Assembly: GCF_019059575.1 (NCBI RefSeq)
Contig: NW_024882906.1
Span: forward strand, 97,197-161,196
Source: Amphibalanus amphitrite
Lineage: Eukaryota; Arthropoda; Thecostraca; Balanomorpha; Balanidae
Direction of reading: 5' to 3'
Length of the DNA stretch: 64,000 nucleotides
Shown one piece after another: positions 32,801 to 43,672 of the stretch. Below the pieces are notes generated by a model, which saw only the letters and a program-made list of their open reading frames with translations, had not been told where the DNA came from and did no database searches. The position numbers and the translations under genes are program-made. The first letter of the stretch is position 1; the number at the start of each line of letters is the position of its first letter.

Positions 32801-35535
32801 TGAGATCTCGAGAACGAAGCAAGATAGCGACAAGCGGTAAACGGCATCGGATACGCACGGCCAAGATCTACAATTTTTACTAAGGTCATTTTCAGGTCAG
32901 GTCAAAGATGACGTCACAGGGGTCGAAAAAGTCAAAATGGCGGCACTAGATTTGGAGAGAGTTTTTCTCGAATAACTTTCGAATTAGTCAAGATAGGAAC
33001 AAACTAAGGGCATCATCGTGATCCTCTCGTCAATCCACATCGAATGATATATATGTTGACCTCGAAAGGTCAAGGTCAAAGGTTGACCTCAGGTCACGTG
33101 ACCTCGAGGTCATCATGTATATCATTCGATGCGTCTTGACGAGCTGAACACAATGAGACCATCCACGCGTCTGTATCTTGTTCCTGTACGGAGTTATTGG
33201 CCAAAAACCTTTGGTGACCTTTGATGACGTCACATGACCTCACAGCTGCCCAACAGCAAAACAGACCTCAAGGTAGTGAAGGTTGATCGTATATGAAGTC
33301 ATGTATGTTATATGGGGCCATTCCGACCCGTTTTAGTGGTAAAAACAGGGAGTTGATTTTTCCCCCATTGACTTATAATGGGGAGGTCGCGAAATTTACC
33401 TGACCTTAGGTCACCGATATCAAAATTCCGAGATATACAAATTGCACATACTGGTACCCTAACTAAACCCTGAAGAGAAGAAATTGATCGGTCAAAAACT
33501 CTAGCTCTGGCGTGATTGCAAACTTTTCTGAGGTAGCGTCACCAAACCGCCTCTGGTGACCTGACCTGAGGTCAGATCAACTCAAAATTTTCAGACATGT
33601 TGCGTAGAAGCCTTTTAGGAAAATTCATAAAATTTGAGCTTCCTAGCTCAACGCGTTTGGGAGATATAACCAAAAAACCTCAGGGGGGGCTCCTGAGGCC
33701 CCCCCGCCAGGAATAGGGTTAAGCGGTAGGTATTGCACTTTTACATTTCCGGTTATATCTCAGAAACTAATCGATCTACAATGAAGCCATTTTACACGCT
33801 CATAGCCGGCTTGTGAACCAACAAGTCGATGGCATCTTCAACACTTAAAAGCTTAACCCTATTCCTGGCGGGGGGGCCTCAGGAGCCCCCCCCCCCCCCT
33901 GAGGTTTTTTGGTTATTTCTCCCAAACGCGTTGAGCTAGGAAGCTCAAATTTTCGGACTTTTCCTAAAAGGCTTCTACGCAACATGTCTGATAATTTTGA
34001 GTTGATCTGACCTCAGGTCAGGTCACCAGAGGCGGTTTGGTGACCCTACCTCAGAAAAGTTTGCAATCACGCCAGAGCTAGAGTTTTTGACCGATCAATT
34101 TCTTCTCTTCAGGCTTTAGTAAGGGTACCAGTATGTGCAATTTGTATATCTCGGAATTTTGATATCGGTGACCTAAGGTCAGGTCAGTTTCGCGACCTCC
34201 CCATTATAAGTCAATGGGGGAAAATCAACTCCCTGTTTTTACCACTAAAACGGGTCGGAATGGCCCCATATACCATACATGACTTCATATACGATAAACC
34301 CTCACTACCCTGAGGTCTGTTTTGCTGTTGGGCAGCTGTGAGGTCATGTGACGTCATCAAAGGTCACCAAAGGTTTTTGGCCAATAACTCCGTACAGGAA
34401 CAAGATACAGACGCGTGGATGGTCTCATTGTGTTCAGCTCGTCAAGACGCATCGAATGATATACATGATGACCTCGAGGTCACGTGATCTGAGGTCAACC
34501 TTTGACCTTGACCTTTCGAGGTCAACATATATATTTTTCGATGCGGATTGACGAGAGGATCACGATGATGCCCTTAGTTTGTTCCTATCTTGACTAATTC
34601 GAAAGTTATTCGAGAAAAACTCTCTCCATATCTAGCGCCGCCATTTTGACTTTTTCGACCCCTGTGACGTCATCTTTGACCTGACCTGAAAATGACCTTT
34701 GTAAAAATTGTAGATCTTGACCGTGTGTATCCGATGCCGTTTACCGTTTGTCGCTGCGATGTGTAGTTTTTGAGATCTGAAGGGGGGCCGAATCGGCGCC
34801 CCCCGCCAGTTTCTTGTCCCGGCGGAGCCCGCCAGGAATAGGGTTAAGACGACGAAGATATGGCCTGAAGTATACTAAATTTTATAGGTGCAAAACCTAC
34901 CGCTAAAACCCGCGAGACCTGTACATCCATATAGGCCAGCCCTACAAATCTCCAGAGTCAGAAACTACTTCTTTCAGTCAGGTCCCATGACCGCCAATGC
35001 CAGCCACTATGATAAACTGCTTCACGCAGTGTGACCCCTTCTGCCTCTCATGAGTCTCACCGCCTCCCACTCTCACTCCAGCTGCATTTACCCCCCCCCC
35101 CCCCTGCAGTCTCTGGGGGGGAATCTCTCACCCCTTGCTATTTCTCACCCGTACTATTTCTTACCCATCCGGACGGATGCATGTCTCCTCTTGTTGAAGT
35201 TCGCATGTCTCGTCTTGCTGAACGCTGCATGTCTTCTCTTGCTGAACGCTGCTTGTCTTCTCTTCCTGAAGGCTGCTTGTCTCTTCTTGCTGCAGGCTGT
35301 TTGCTGCTCCTTGTTGAAGGCTGCAAGTAGCCTTTAGCAGACGGTCGCATTTCTCCTCGAGCCGAGAGAAGTTCTGCTGCAGTCCACCGATGGCCTTCCA
35401 AATGTCTTCCTCTATGGTTTGTCGGGCAGAGCGCTCTTCAATCAGCGCCTGCTCCAGTCGGTACACCTTCCCTTGAAGTTGTTGTATCTCCATCTCTGAA
35501 ACAGGTGGACAATGATCTGATGATCTGCTGCTCAT
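29882..35535 (-). CDS. F-box and leucine-rich protein with N-terminal coiled coil (5 exons)
   Basis: Exons on the minus strand: 35535-35165, 32627-32425, 32156-31962, 31794-31537, 30075-29882; all GT-AG, and all phases fit (2, 1, 1, 1). The product is about 406 residues if translation starts at 35535; a second Met at 35493 directly follows a possible acceptor (35496/35495), so a further 5' exon is possible. Residues about 15-70 form a coiled coil (QQLQGKVYRLEQALIEERSA). Residues 75-120 hold 8-residue repeats of the LQQEETSS type. An F-box follows across the exon 2/3 junction: INLDALKVVLSKMDCREML, then VCRSWRSAVDGIL. The C-terminal half has leucine-rich segments (LRELTLPAGIG, LEALKTLNLSP, LPKSLKRLDITG). 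F-box proteins recruit substrates to SCF ubiquitin ligases through Skp1; the substrate here is unknown. Introns 1 and 4 hold three family C transposons. Confidence 0.75.
30408..31396 (+). mobile_element. Family C element copy 1, in intron 4 of the F-box gene
   Basis: TTAA at 30404-30407 and 31397-31400. Ends are CCCTATTCCTGGCGGG and its complement. G-run/C-run hairpins lie just inside. About 18 AGGTCA/TGACCT hexamers were counted by eye in 989 bp. Non-coding. Confidence 0.92.
32736..33718 (+). mobile_element. Family C element copy 2, in intron 1 of the F-box gene
   Basis: TTAA at 32732-32735 and 33719-33722. Nearly identical to copy 1, same orientation; the right-hand G/C run is shorter. It lies about 105 bp upstream of exon 2. 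Confidence 0.92.
33857..34843 (-). mobile_element. Family C element copy 3, inverted, in intron 1 of the F-box gene
   Basis: TTAA at 33853-33856 and 34844-34847. Inverse orientation to copies 1 and 2, with slightly more changes. It faces copy 2 across a 138-bp spacer, so intron 1 contains a nearly 1 kb inverted repeat. Confidence 0.92.
35170..35330 (-). repeat. 24-bp coding repeats in exon 1 of the F-box gene
   Basis: About five to six units of 24 bp encode 8-residue repeats (LQQEETSS, LQEEKTSS, VQQEKTCS, VQQDETCE). They extend the coiled coil and keep the frame. Confidence 0.75.
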
Positions 35536-35609
35536 GATCAGATAGGATCTGGCCAAGTTAGCCAGGTTTAAACCACGTCCGTATTGGCGTTTCGCCAGCC
35601 ACTAACGTA

Positions 35610-37299
35610 CACTGTAAACCAAATTGACAAGTCTTGTGTAATATAACCAATCATCTCTTGGTATGTTTACCAACTGATACTTTTTAAACAAGCCGTTGTC
35701 TGGTGCATTGCTTGTCAGGTGACAACTACGAGTCAATAGTTACTATGCACACCAACTTCTCAGTATCCAGACCAACTCTACATTTGTTTCAACGTTTGTT
35801 TCTTAACCAGTTTTGGAAACTTGTTGCCGCATGGTTATTTAACCGGCGCCTAGCTTGTACTAGTCAGCTGGTCAGCATACACATGGTCAGCTGCGCCTAT
35901 GACGTCAGACTTGGCGGACCAATCAGCGGTCGCCGCCAGCCGTTAGCGGGCCCCGGCGCGGCGGTTTCGAACCAGCAGTTGTCGCGCGGCCGCCGTGCAG
36001 CCTGGAGCAGCGACGAGGGCTGTTCCAGCATTTGTGCAGTAAAAAGTGAAATCTGTGAACTGTGGTGTTCGTGCTGTGAGTGAGGCCCCCTCTGGCCTGC
36101 GGGACGCACTAATCGTGCCTATACCCGCGTTCGAGACGCCTCCCTTCCCCTGCGCGAGTAATGTAAGTGGGCCAGACCTGTGCATGTACATGTGAGCAGA
36201 TGTTTTGCGGTCGGTGTTTTTTATATACGAATATAAATACATTTTTTTGCCTTTAATTCAACTCTTTGTGCTTTTAACTTAACTGATGGACATATATGAA
36301 CTGTAAAAGCTAATCTGGTTGGCGATCATGATTTATTCGAATTATCTGCGTGATCGTGCAACTGCCATGATTGTTATGGTCAGTGTTCAGGAAATATTCG
36401 TCATACGGGCATGTTATACTTCTGGCTTGATGCGGTGCACAAAACCATGTTCTTCCACATACGCAGCAGTTCTTGCTTCAAAGACTTATATGCTGACGGT
36501 GCACGATAGGTATACCCACTGGGTATACCTACCTCATGCATTTACCACATCCATTCGAAAATATGCACTCGGAATTGTCTCCAGTCAATAGTATTAATTA
36601 CGTGACCGTAATAAATAGTAATGATCCCAGAAACTTCCGAATGGATGTGGTGTATGCATTCATTGATTATATAACCCATCAGTATTTCGTTTCTTGTCAG
36701 CGCAAGCCTTTGAGCAATAACTGATGCCAGTCCTGGTATTGTGCACCACTTCCAGGCAAAAAATAACCTGTTCGTATAGAAAATATTTCCTGAATCAGTA
36801 TCGTCGCAATTGAAAACGAACGCGAATCGTAAGTTCTTAAGGTTATCAACGCAAACAAAGCGATTGTTGACAAGCTCGAACAGAGCGTTAGTACACTTAC
36901 TTGTTGACAATTTGTAAGCTAGCAATGCCCAGTCAAAGGCTAGTTCATCAACAAACCAGGGGTTGGTGAACCGACAAGGAAACGAATATGCCTATCCAGA
37001 AGTTGGTAGGTTCACAAGGCCCAGACTAGTACTCAACAAGGTGACGCCTATGCGAATTGGAACCAAACTTGTAGACAAACTGTTAGTTTGTTGGCCAACA
37101 AGCCTGGGGTTGGTGAATCGACAAGGTATCGACAAGGTGACGCCTATGCGAATTGGAACCAAACTTGTAGACAAACTGTTAGTTTGTTGGCCAACAAGCC
37201 TGGGGTTGGTGAATCGACAAGGTATCGACAAGGTGACGCCTATGCGAATTGGAACCAAACTTGTAACAAGGAGCCAACTTGTAGATTTGGTTTACAGTG
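35610..37299. mobile_element. TIR element with CACTGTAAACCAAAT ends
   Basis: The left end CACTGTAAACCAAATTGACA matches the complement of the right end (CACTGTAAACCAAATCTACA). It contains a GC-rich stretch (35890-36130), AT-rich unassigned sequence and a 96-bp tandem array. No transposase recognised. Confidence 0.6.
36950..37275. repeat. 96-bp tandem repeat, three copies
   Basis: The motif AAGGTGACGCCTATGCG starts at about 37039, 37135 and 37231, exactly 96 bp apart, and units are almost identical. As 96 is divisible by three, both strands show repeated open frames; these are not taken as genes. Confidence 0.9.
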
Positions 37300-38209
37300 C
37301 TGATCAAGCTAGAGCTTCACAAAAAAACGAACTTGCTGTCCGTGAAGAGAGAAAGCCGATGTTAAGATCCTAGGTCATCGGTTGACCTTTAAAGTCAGGT
37401 CAATGACCCAATGGTCGTAAAAATCAACTTGTGATATAGGTACTACGTCTTTGGTTGACCTTTCAGGTCGGGTTTGATGACCCGACAGTCGTGAAAATCG
37501 AGGCATGCTAGATAATTATGGTGAGGTCTTACGAGTTTTCAGGGCCCTGACTTTGAGTTTCATACAAGATTTCATCAGCGAAGATGTTCTTATGCGTTTC
37601 GGGTGGGTTAGGTCAGGTCAGGTCAGGTCAGGTCAGGTCAACTAGTAAGCGTCCCAACGGCTATTCATGGTAGGTATATACCTACATATGGTAGGTGTCA
37701 GCCAGCACTAACAGCTTCGTTACATGTTTTGTAGGCCGACCAAAACAACTTCATAATGATTGAATGAATACATGAATTCAAAATCAGCTCCAAAAACTAG
37801 CCCTCACCCGTATTGGTGTTTTTCCAGCCGCGAACGTACAGCCCACCGCTAGGCGCTAAAGTAATGTGTGGTTTTGCCAATCTCAACGGATGGTTTTGAC
37901 TGACGATTTTTAACTGTGGAGTGATCGAAAAGAAAACTTCAAAAGATAAACTTGTAGCTGCAAGGGTGACGATTCATGTAAGCTACATCTATAGTTCCAT
38001 TGTAGTCTGGGTAATCGTTCCTAAGCATCAGAAGCAGAACACACCCATGACTGAAACCGCACATTACTTCTGCTGTGGACTGTACCTATATAAGGGGGGG
38101 GGGCTCAAACGGACCCCCTTGCTGTTTCGCCCCTGATCGAGCTAGAGCTTCGCGGAAAAAACGAGCGTGTTGCCCGTGACGAGAGGAAGCCGATGATACC
38201 CAATTTTAA

Positions 38210-39383
38210 CCCGCGCCGGGCCGGTGCTCTGAGATTCCGCGCCGGGCCGCGGGGGGGTGTTTGAACACCCCCCCTTCTAACTCGGCTCCTGGGCCACGTA
38301 GCGACACGCGGTAAGCGGCAATCGAAAGAACGTCAAAAATAAGGACGAAAACACTTCGGTTATTTTTTGGGTCAGGTCAAAGGTCAGGTCACCAGAGGTC
38401 ACCAAAGGTAAAATGTTGACTATTTCAACATTTTGTAAACTGCCAACGACTATCTCGGCAACCGATAGAGCTACAGCGCCGCAAAAAAGCGCATTCGATA
38501 GCCCTTTTACAGACCTTTCTGAGTAATGTTCTCAGATTTGACCTCAGGTCAACGGTTTAGCCTCCAGAGGGCAAAAACTCCAAAAATAGCCGTTTTTACG
38601 AAAAACGTTTTTTCGACAATAACTTTTGACTCAAAAGAGCTATAACATTACTTTTGCCAGCATCGTGTTCCTCTCGTCGAGACGCGTCAAATGAACTATA
38701 ATTTGACCTTGAAAGGTCAACTTGAAAATTTGACCTCAGGTCAAGGTCATGACCTGACCGGAAAAGGTCATGTTGCATATCAGTCGATCCGCAACGTCGA
38801 GCCGAACACATCTAAGGCGTTTTCAGCGCTCTAGCACGCCTCTATCAGAAGTTATCATCGAAAAACTGTTAGATTCTGTTCGTGACCTGAGATGACCTCG
38901 GGGACATAACGAGGGGTCACAGTTGCCATTTTCTGGTTCAGTGTGTCTATTTTACCTACATCTCGATGTTTGAGAGTGTCTAGAATAGCGTTTGTGCAAA
39001 ACAGACGCTTTTCAATTTCCTCCCATTGACTTATAATGGAGAGGCCGCAGAATTGACCTGACCTTAGGTCACCGATATCAAAATTCCGAGATATACATTT
39101 TATAGATAGTGTTGCTCTAATCAATCGCTGAAAGTTGCAAGGCAATCGTTCAGTCGGTGTAGCTATGACGAGCATTCTTATTTTTTCTGAGGTGAGGTCA
39201 CTTGGCGTGACCTGGTGACCTGACCTAAGGTGACATGGGTCTGAAATTTTCACAACATGTGCGGAAAAGATGCACGAACAGGTGTGCCAAAAACGGCGGC
39301 GCTCCGCGCCGCCGTTTTTGAGATATCTGCGAAAAACCTCAAGGGGGGGTGTTCAAACACCCCCCCCCCCGGCCCGGCGCGGG
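38210..39383. mobile_element. Family D element, TTAA-flanked, nested in family B
   Basis: TTAA at 38206-38209 and 39384-39387. Ends are CCCGCGCCGGGCC and its complement. The uninterrupted family B copy has a single TTAA at the matching place (CCAATTTTAAGGTCC), so this insertion directly shows TTAA target duplication. It has G-run/C-run hairpins and many AGGTCA half-sites inside. Non-coding. Confidence 0.92.
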
Positions 39384-39876
39384 TTAAGGTCCTAGATCAT
39401 CGGGTGACCTTCCAGGTCAGGTCAATGACCCAAAAGTCGGGAAAATCGGGACCTGTTAGAAAGTCGTAAAGCGTGGCTACTACGGGGTTTTGGGGGATGC
39501 TGGTCACGAATACCATGTTAGTTTTGATCACAGATGATGTCTTCATGCATTTAGGCCAGGTCGGGTCAGGTCAGGTCAGGTCAACCAGTAAGGGTATTCG
39601 TAGTAGGTGGCAACCGCCTCTGACAGCTTCGTAACTTGTTCGTAACATGTTACGAAGGTACCAAAACTACTTCGTAAATGTTCATATGGTTGCTAAATTC
39701 GAATTCAGCTCAAAAAACTGGTCTAGAAACATGTTAAACTCGAAAAAGTGAACCGAGGTCATCAAAGGTCAATGACCTGACCTGACCTTCCGGTGACCTT
39801 GACACAGTGGCGCAGCCAGGGGGGGTCAGAGGGTCAGCTGACCCCCCCGAAATTTCTGTCAGGGGCCCGCTCGAGA

Positions 39877-39948
<72 letters not shown>

Positions 39949-39989
39949 GTCCTAATCTAATCGGACGAGCCCGCTTCGAGAAATGCCCA

Positions 39990-40790
39990 CTGCGACACCT
40001 CGGGTGAGGGGTCGGCCTGGGGCCCCAGGTGGACAGGGCCCGGGCCCCCAGGAGAACGGGCCCGGCCCCCTAGGTGGATGGGACCCGGGCCCCCTGTAGA
40101 TGGGTCCGGGCCCCCGGGTGGATAGGGCCCGGGCCCCCCGGCGGATGGGGCCCCGGTGGATGGATCCGAGACACCGGGAGAACGGGCCCCGGGTGGACGG
40201 GGCCCGGACCCCCGGGTCCCGCGAGAACGGGTCCAGGCCCCTCGGGTGGATGGGGCCCGAGGCTCCGGGAGAGCGGGCCCGGGCCCCCTGGGTGGAGGGG
40301 GCCCGGGCCCCCGGCTGGATGGGGCCCGGGCCCCCGGGAGAACGGCCCTGAGCCCCGGGTGGACGGGGCCGGACCCCCGGTTGGATGGGGCCCGGGCCCC
40401 GGGAGAACGGGCCCGGGCCCCCTGGGTGGATAGGGCACGGGCCCCTGGGTGGATAGGGCACAGGCCCCCGGGTGGATGGGGCCCGGGCCCCGGGAGAACG
40501 GGCCCGGGCCCCTTAGGTGGATGGGGCACGGCCCCCCGGGTAGATGGGGCCAGGGCCCCCCGATGGATGGGTCCGGGCCCCCGGGAGTACGGACCCCAGG
40601 CCCCGGGTGGACGGGGCGCGGGCCCCCGGCTGGATGGGGCCCGGGCCCCCTGGTGGGCGGGCCCCGGAGCCCCGGGTGGACGAGGCCCGGAGCCCAGGTG
40701 AACGTGGCCCGGGCCCCCGTATGGATAGGGCTTGGTCCCCCATGTGGATAGGGCCCGAGCCCCCGGGTGAATGGGGCCCGCTAGGGTGAC
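39990..40790. repeat. GC minisatellite, GGGCCCGGGCCCCCGGGTGGA type
   Basis: Irregular units of about 20-35 bp. All frames of both strands read as Pro/Gly/Arg repeats resembling collagen; this follows from the repeat. No gene is supported. Confidence 0.9.
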
Positions 40791-41172
40791 CCGCTTGCTT
40801 CGCAACGCGAATAAGGGGTATTTTCGATCGGTGGGCGTTTGGTTGGTCTTGTGTCTGTGGGTTATGTATCCATTACGGTCGATTGCCTTTTGACGGCTAA
40901 GCATTTTGGTTTTGGGAAAAAATATCCATCGCATCGAGGTGCTCGTGTCTGATAATAACCATGCGTTCTACTATAGAACATGCCAAGTGTATTTCATGAC
41001 ATAGGTTGGCGTAGGTTATTGAAGAGTGAAAGCCATCGATGAATTACTATGTAGAGGTTTGAAACATTTATATTCTTAAGAATATTGTTGCTCGTCATGC
41101 AAAAGCGATGATTGGACCTTGGTCACAATTGAATGCTCGTCCAATCTATGCCCATTTCAATTGTCAAACATA

Positions 41173-42117
41173 GGGGAGAGCGGGGTCAAATGTAACACGG
41201 GGCAATTGTAACAGTGTTAATAATTCATAAACTTACCAATAGAATGAGCTGATGTTAAGACCGAAAATGCGTAATTCTATACTGCCTTTCCCAACGGAGT
41301 TTGAAGTGAAAGTGTCGGGTATGTCGATGGCTGTGCACAGTAATGTGTTTTTGAGTGCATTTTATAAATTTTCATACCGTTATATTTGATTAGCTCATTC
41401 CCGCCATTAAAAAGATATCGACTTCAGACTTTGTGTAAGCGTTGGCAGGCTTGTTGTCCATAAATTGAAAGCATTAAATGCTGTACATGCAACATCTTTA
41501 TGCGCCAGTTTCGTCTAAAATATGTCAAGGCGCGACGGGGACAATTGTAACATTTTTGCAGGGGTCAAATGTAACAGGTTATAGGTCAGTGGCCATTATG
41601 TCAAAGTCGTCAAATTTTCAAGGGAGATGAAACATTGCTAGAATTAGGTGAGCTGTAAGTTTTGTCGCAATCGGCAGCTTTTTACGCGATTTATTTGCAA
41701 AAAACCGAGGGAGAGGAGGTCCATCCAACCCCTGTATAAGTGCGAGGTTTTAAGCCTTTTTTCCTGAGAAGAACCGCCTCTACCAAGTCTGGGAAGATGA
41801 ACAAGTGTTTAATACTTTTGTTAAATCAAAGTTTTGGGAAAAATTGTGTTGCTGTAGCCTGTAAATTAGCATGTTACAAATGTCCCCGGGTGGTGTTACT
41901 TTTGACCCCCTATCTGGGGTGAATTGTAACAGATGAATTGACTTTTTCGGACAACAATTTTGACCCAAAAAATAAGTTATTTCGGAAATGTTTTAACAGC
42001 ATTTTAAAGACAAAACATCATAGTTTCTGAAAATAAAAGAAAGAGTTTTTTAACTGCAAACGTGTTTGCATCAGATGATAAAATGCAAAAAATGTTACAA
42101 TTAACCCCGTTCTCCCC
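41173..42117. mobile_element. TA-flanked TIR element, GGGGAGAGCGGGGT ends
   Basis: TA at 41171-41172 and 42118-42119. Inverted ends start GGGGAGAGCGGGGTCAAATG and end CCCCGTTCTCCCC. Internal GTCAAATGTAAC motifs recur. A diverged family B end sits near 41640-41755. Confidence 0.75.
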
Positions 42118-43446
42118 TACCAGGTTATGTAGCAAAACCCCTGTAATTAAGTAAGTCATAAGCAAATGCTATTTTCTCCAGCAATTTGTTCCACCTTGTT
42201 TTTGATCAATTAGCTTTTCACAATTTTCCCATGAGAGGCGGTAGGTACATTTCTCTTGCCAACAAGCGTTGTTTGAACCCGCTCCGTCTGACAGTCACCC
42301 AAAAATAGCATTAAGTCCAAAATCCGTCCAAAACGTCAATTTTTCAAGCATAAGTGCCCTCACGGGTGCACGTGGCGCGTGCCATCATTGCACCGCACAC
42401 CATTCGATAGCCCGTTCGATTCTCATGCACGATACTGTGTTCCTCGTGCCGATCGGACCCACGGTTACCGAGATACTGCACGGGGACCGGACCCGTGTCG
42501 GGCAAGTTGAGCCATTGTCGCCCATTTTTGCAAGCCGATTTATGCATGTAAAGTCTATGACGCGAATTTGCACTTTTTGAGCACGCGCCATGTGCTCACC
42601 ACCGGCCCGATCGAGCTGTGACTCTTCACAGGCACGTTACCCATCCTTGTTCTATAAGTTGCGCGAATTTCAGCGCACTATGGAAGTTACGTCGCGATCA
42701 GCCGCTTTTTTACGCGAGTTCTTCGCGAAAAAAAAAAACCTTAGGGGGTTGCATCAACCCCTCCCCCCTGTGCCGGCGAGGGTTAAAACTTCTTACGAGC
42801 GAATTCACGTAATGAAGAAGAATAAAAGCACAATCTACTACAGCAGCCAATAGATGACTTAGGACAGGCACATGGGACTACTTTTAAATCTTGTGCGACA
42901 GAAGCAGGCAACAGTTCCGATTGCATATAATATGCTATGCATATTGCGGAATTGGGGCTCATATCGGACTCGAAAGATACGAAGTCATACGTCATAGTAA
43001 CATATTTCTGTCGTGGTCAATTTGCGTAAAAAGTGAAGACCGGGTGATTACCGAGCTACTGTTCTATGCAAATTTTCTGATTCAAACTCGCTCAGGGTTA
43101 TCGTGCAGGTAAAGGGGGCCCGCCCAGCAGAATGCGTATGAAATATGGAGAGATTCTGAAAAATGGGTGGGGGCCCGCACACTAGGGGGCCCGCTTTGGA
43201 AGCGATGACCCCCCCGAAACGAAATCCTGGCTGCGCCACTGCCTTGACACCCACCCTAATGAATGGGAGCAGCATCATATCCCATGTTTGAACGCTTAAA
43301 ACCACGAAAAGACTGCAAACGCGCGGCTAATGCGAGCCGACATACGCCGAGTCATGAGTTTTTTTTTTCACGAAGCTCTAGCTCGATCAGGGGCGAAACG
43401 GCAATACGTTCGCGGCTGGAAAAACACCAATACGGGCGAGGGTTAA

Positions 43447-43630
43447 GCCTGAAACAGACTCTTAGAGCAGTCAGGAAAGCGCATGCGAGAGCCTATTCAA
43501 ATATATGAAAGCACGCTCGCATTAATCGCATGCACCTCCTGCATTCGATTGATGCGGGCAAAATTATAATGTATTTGAATAGGTTATAGCATGCTCGATT
43601 TCCTGAATGTGAAAAGAGTCTGTTTCAGCT
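43447..43630. mobile_element. Foldback MITE, about 184 bp
   Basis: Arms of about 60 bp: CTGAAACAGACTCTT on the left, its complement AAGAGTCTGTTTCAG on the right, continuing through CAGGAAA and CTATTCAAAT. It directly follows the TTAA of the family B copy. Confidence 0.8.
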
Positions 43631-43672
43631 TTTAATATGGGTCACAACCCTGAAGTATGTACCTTCTGTCCA

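Larger units (their letters stand above)
35569..37800. mobile_element. Family B-like element copy 3, interrupted and incomplete
   Basis: The left end (AAACCACGTCCGTATTGG) is a diverged form of the end seen at 37801. After an inserted element (35610-37299) it continues with GATCAAGCTAGAGCTTCAC and the AGGTCA-rich family B body (37310-37800, including seven GGTCA pentamers at about 37611-37641). It ends at CCAAAAACTAG where copy 2 begins. Confidence 0.6.
39805..43241. mobile_element. hAT-like element, 8-bp target duplication CCTTGACA
   Basis: The TIR CAGTGGCGCAGCCAGG and its complement are bordered by CCTTGACA at 39797-39804 and 43242-43249, the 8-bp duplication of hAT elements. The interior is non-coding: a GA microsatellite (39885-39950), a GC minisatellite (39990-40790), a TA-flanked element (41173-42117) and a family B end (42660-42786). 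40791-41170 and 42120-42650 show no gene. Confidence 0.88.
37801..43442. mobile_element. Family B-like element copy 2, host of nested insertions
   Basis: The ends CCCTCACCCGTATTGGTG (left) and its complement (right, TTAA at 43443-43446) enclose a family B body. Aligned with copy 1, that body is broken by a family D element (38210-39383) and a hAT element (39805-43241). The left TTAA has changed or been lost. An exact AGGTCAATGACCT palindrome lies at 39766-39778. Confidence 0.75.

Noticed and set aside
36542..36925. 127-codon minus-strand frame as a transposase piece
   Set aside because: No catalytic or zinc motif recognised; inside a TIR element but not assignable.
36963..37373. Repeated 32-residue peptide on both strands
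   Set aside because: The 96-bp repeat is divisible by three, so open frames arise on both strands.
39952..40934. Collagen-like Pro/Gly frames on both strands
   Set aside because: Produced by the GC minisatellite; present in many frames at once.
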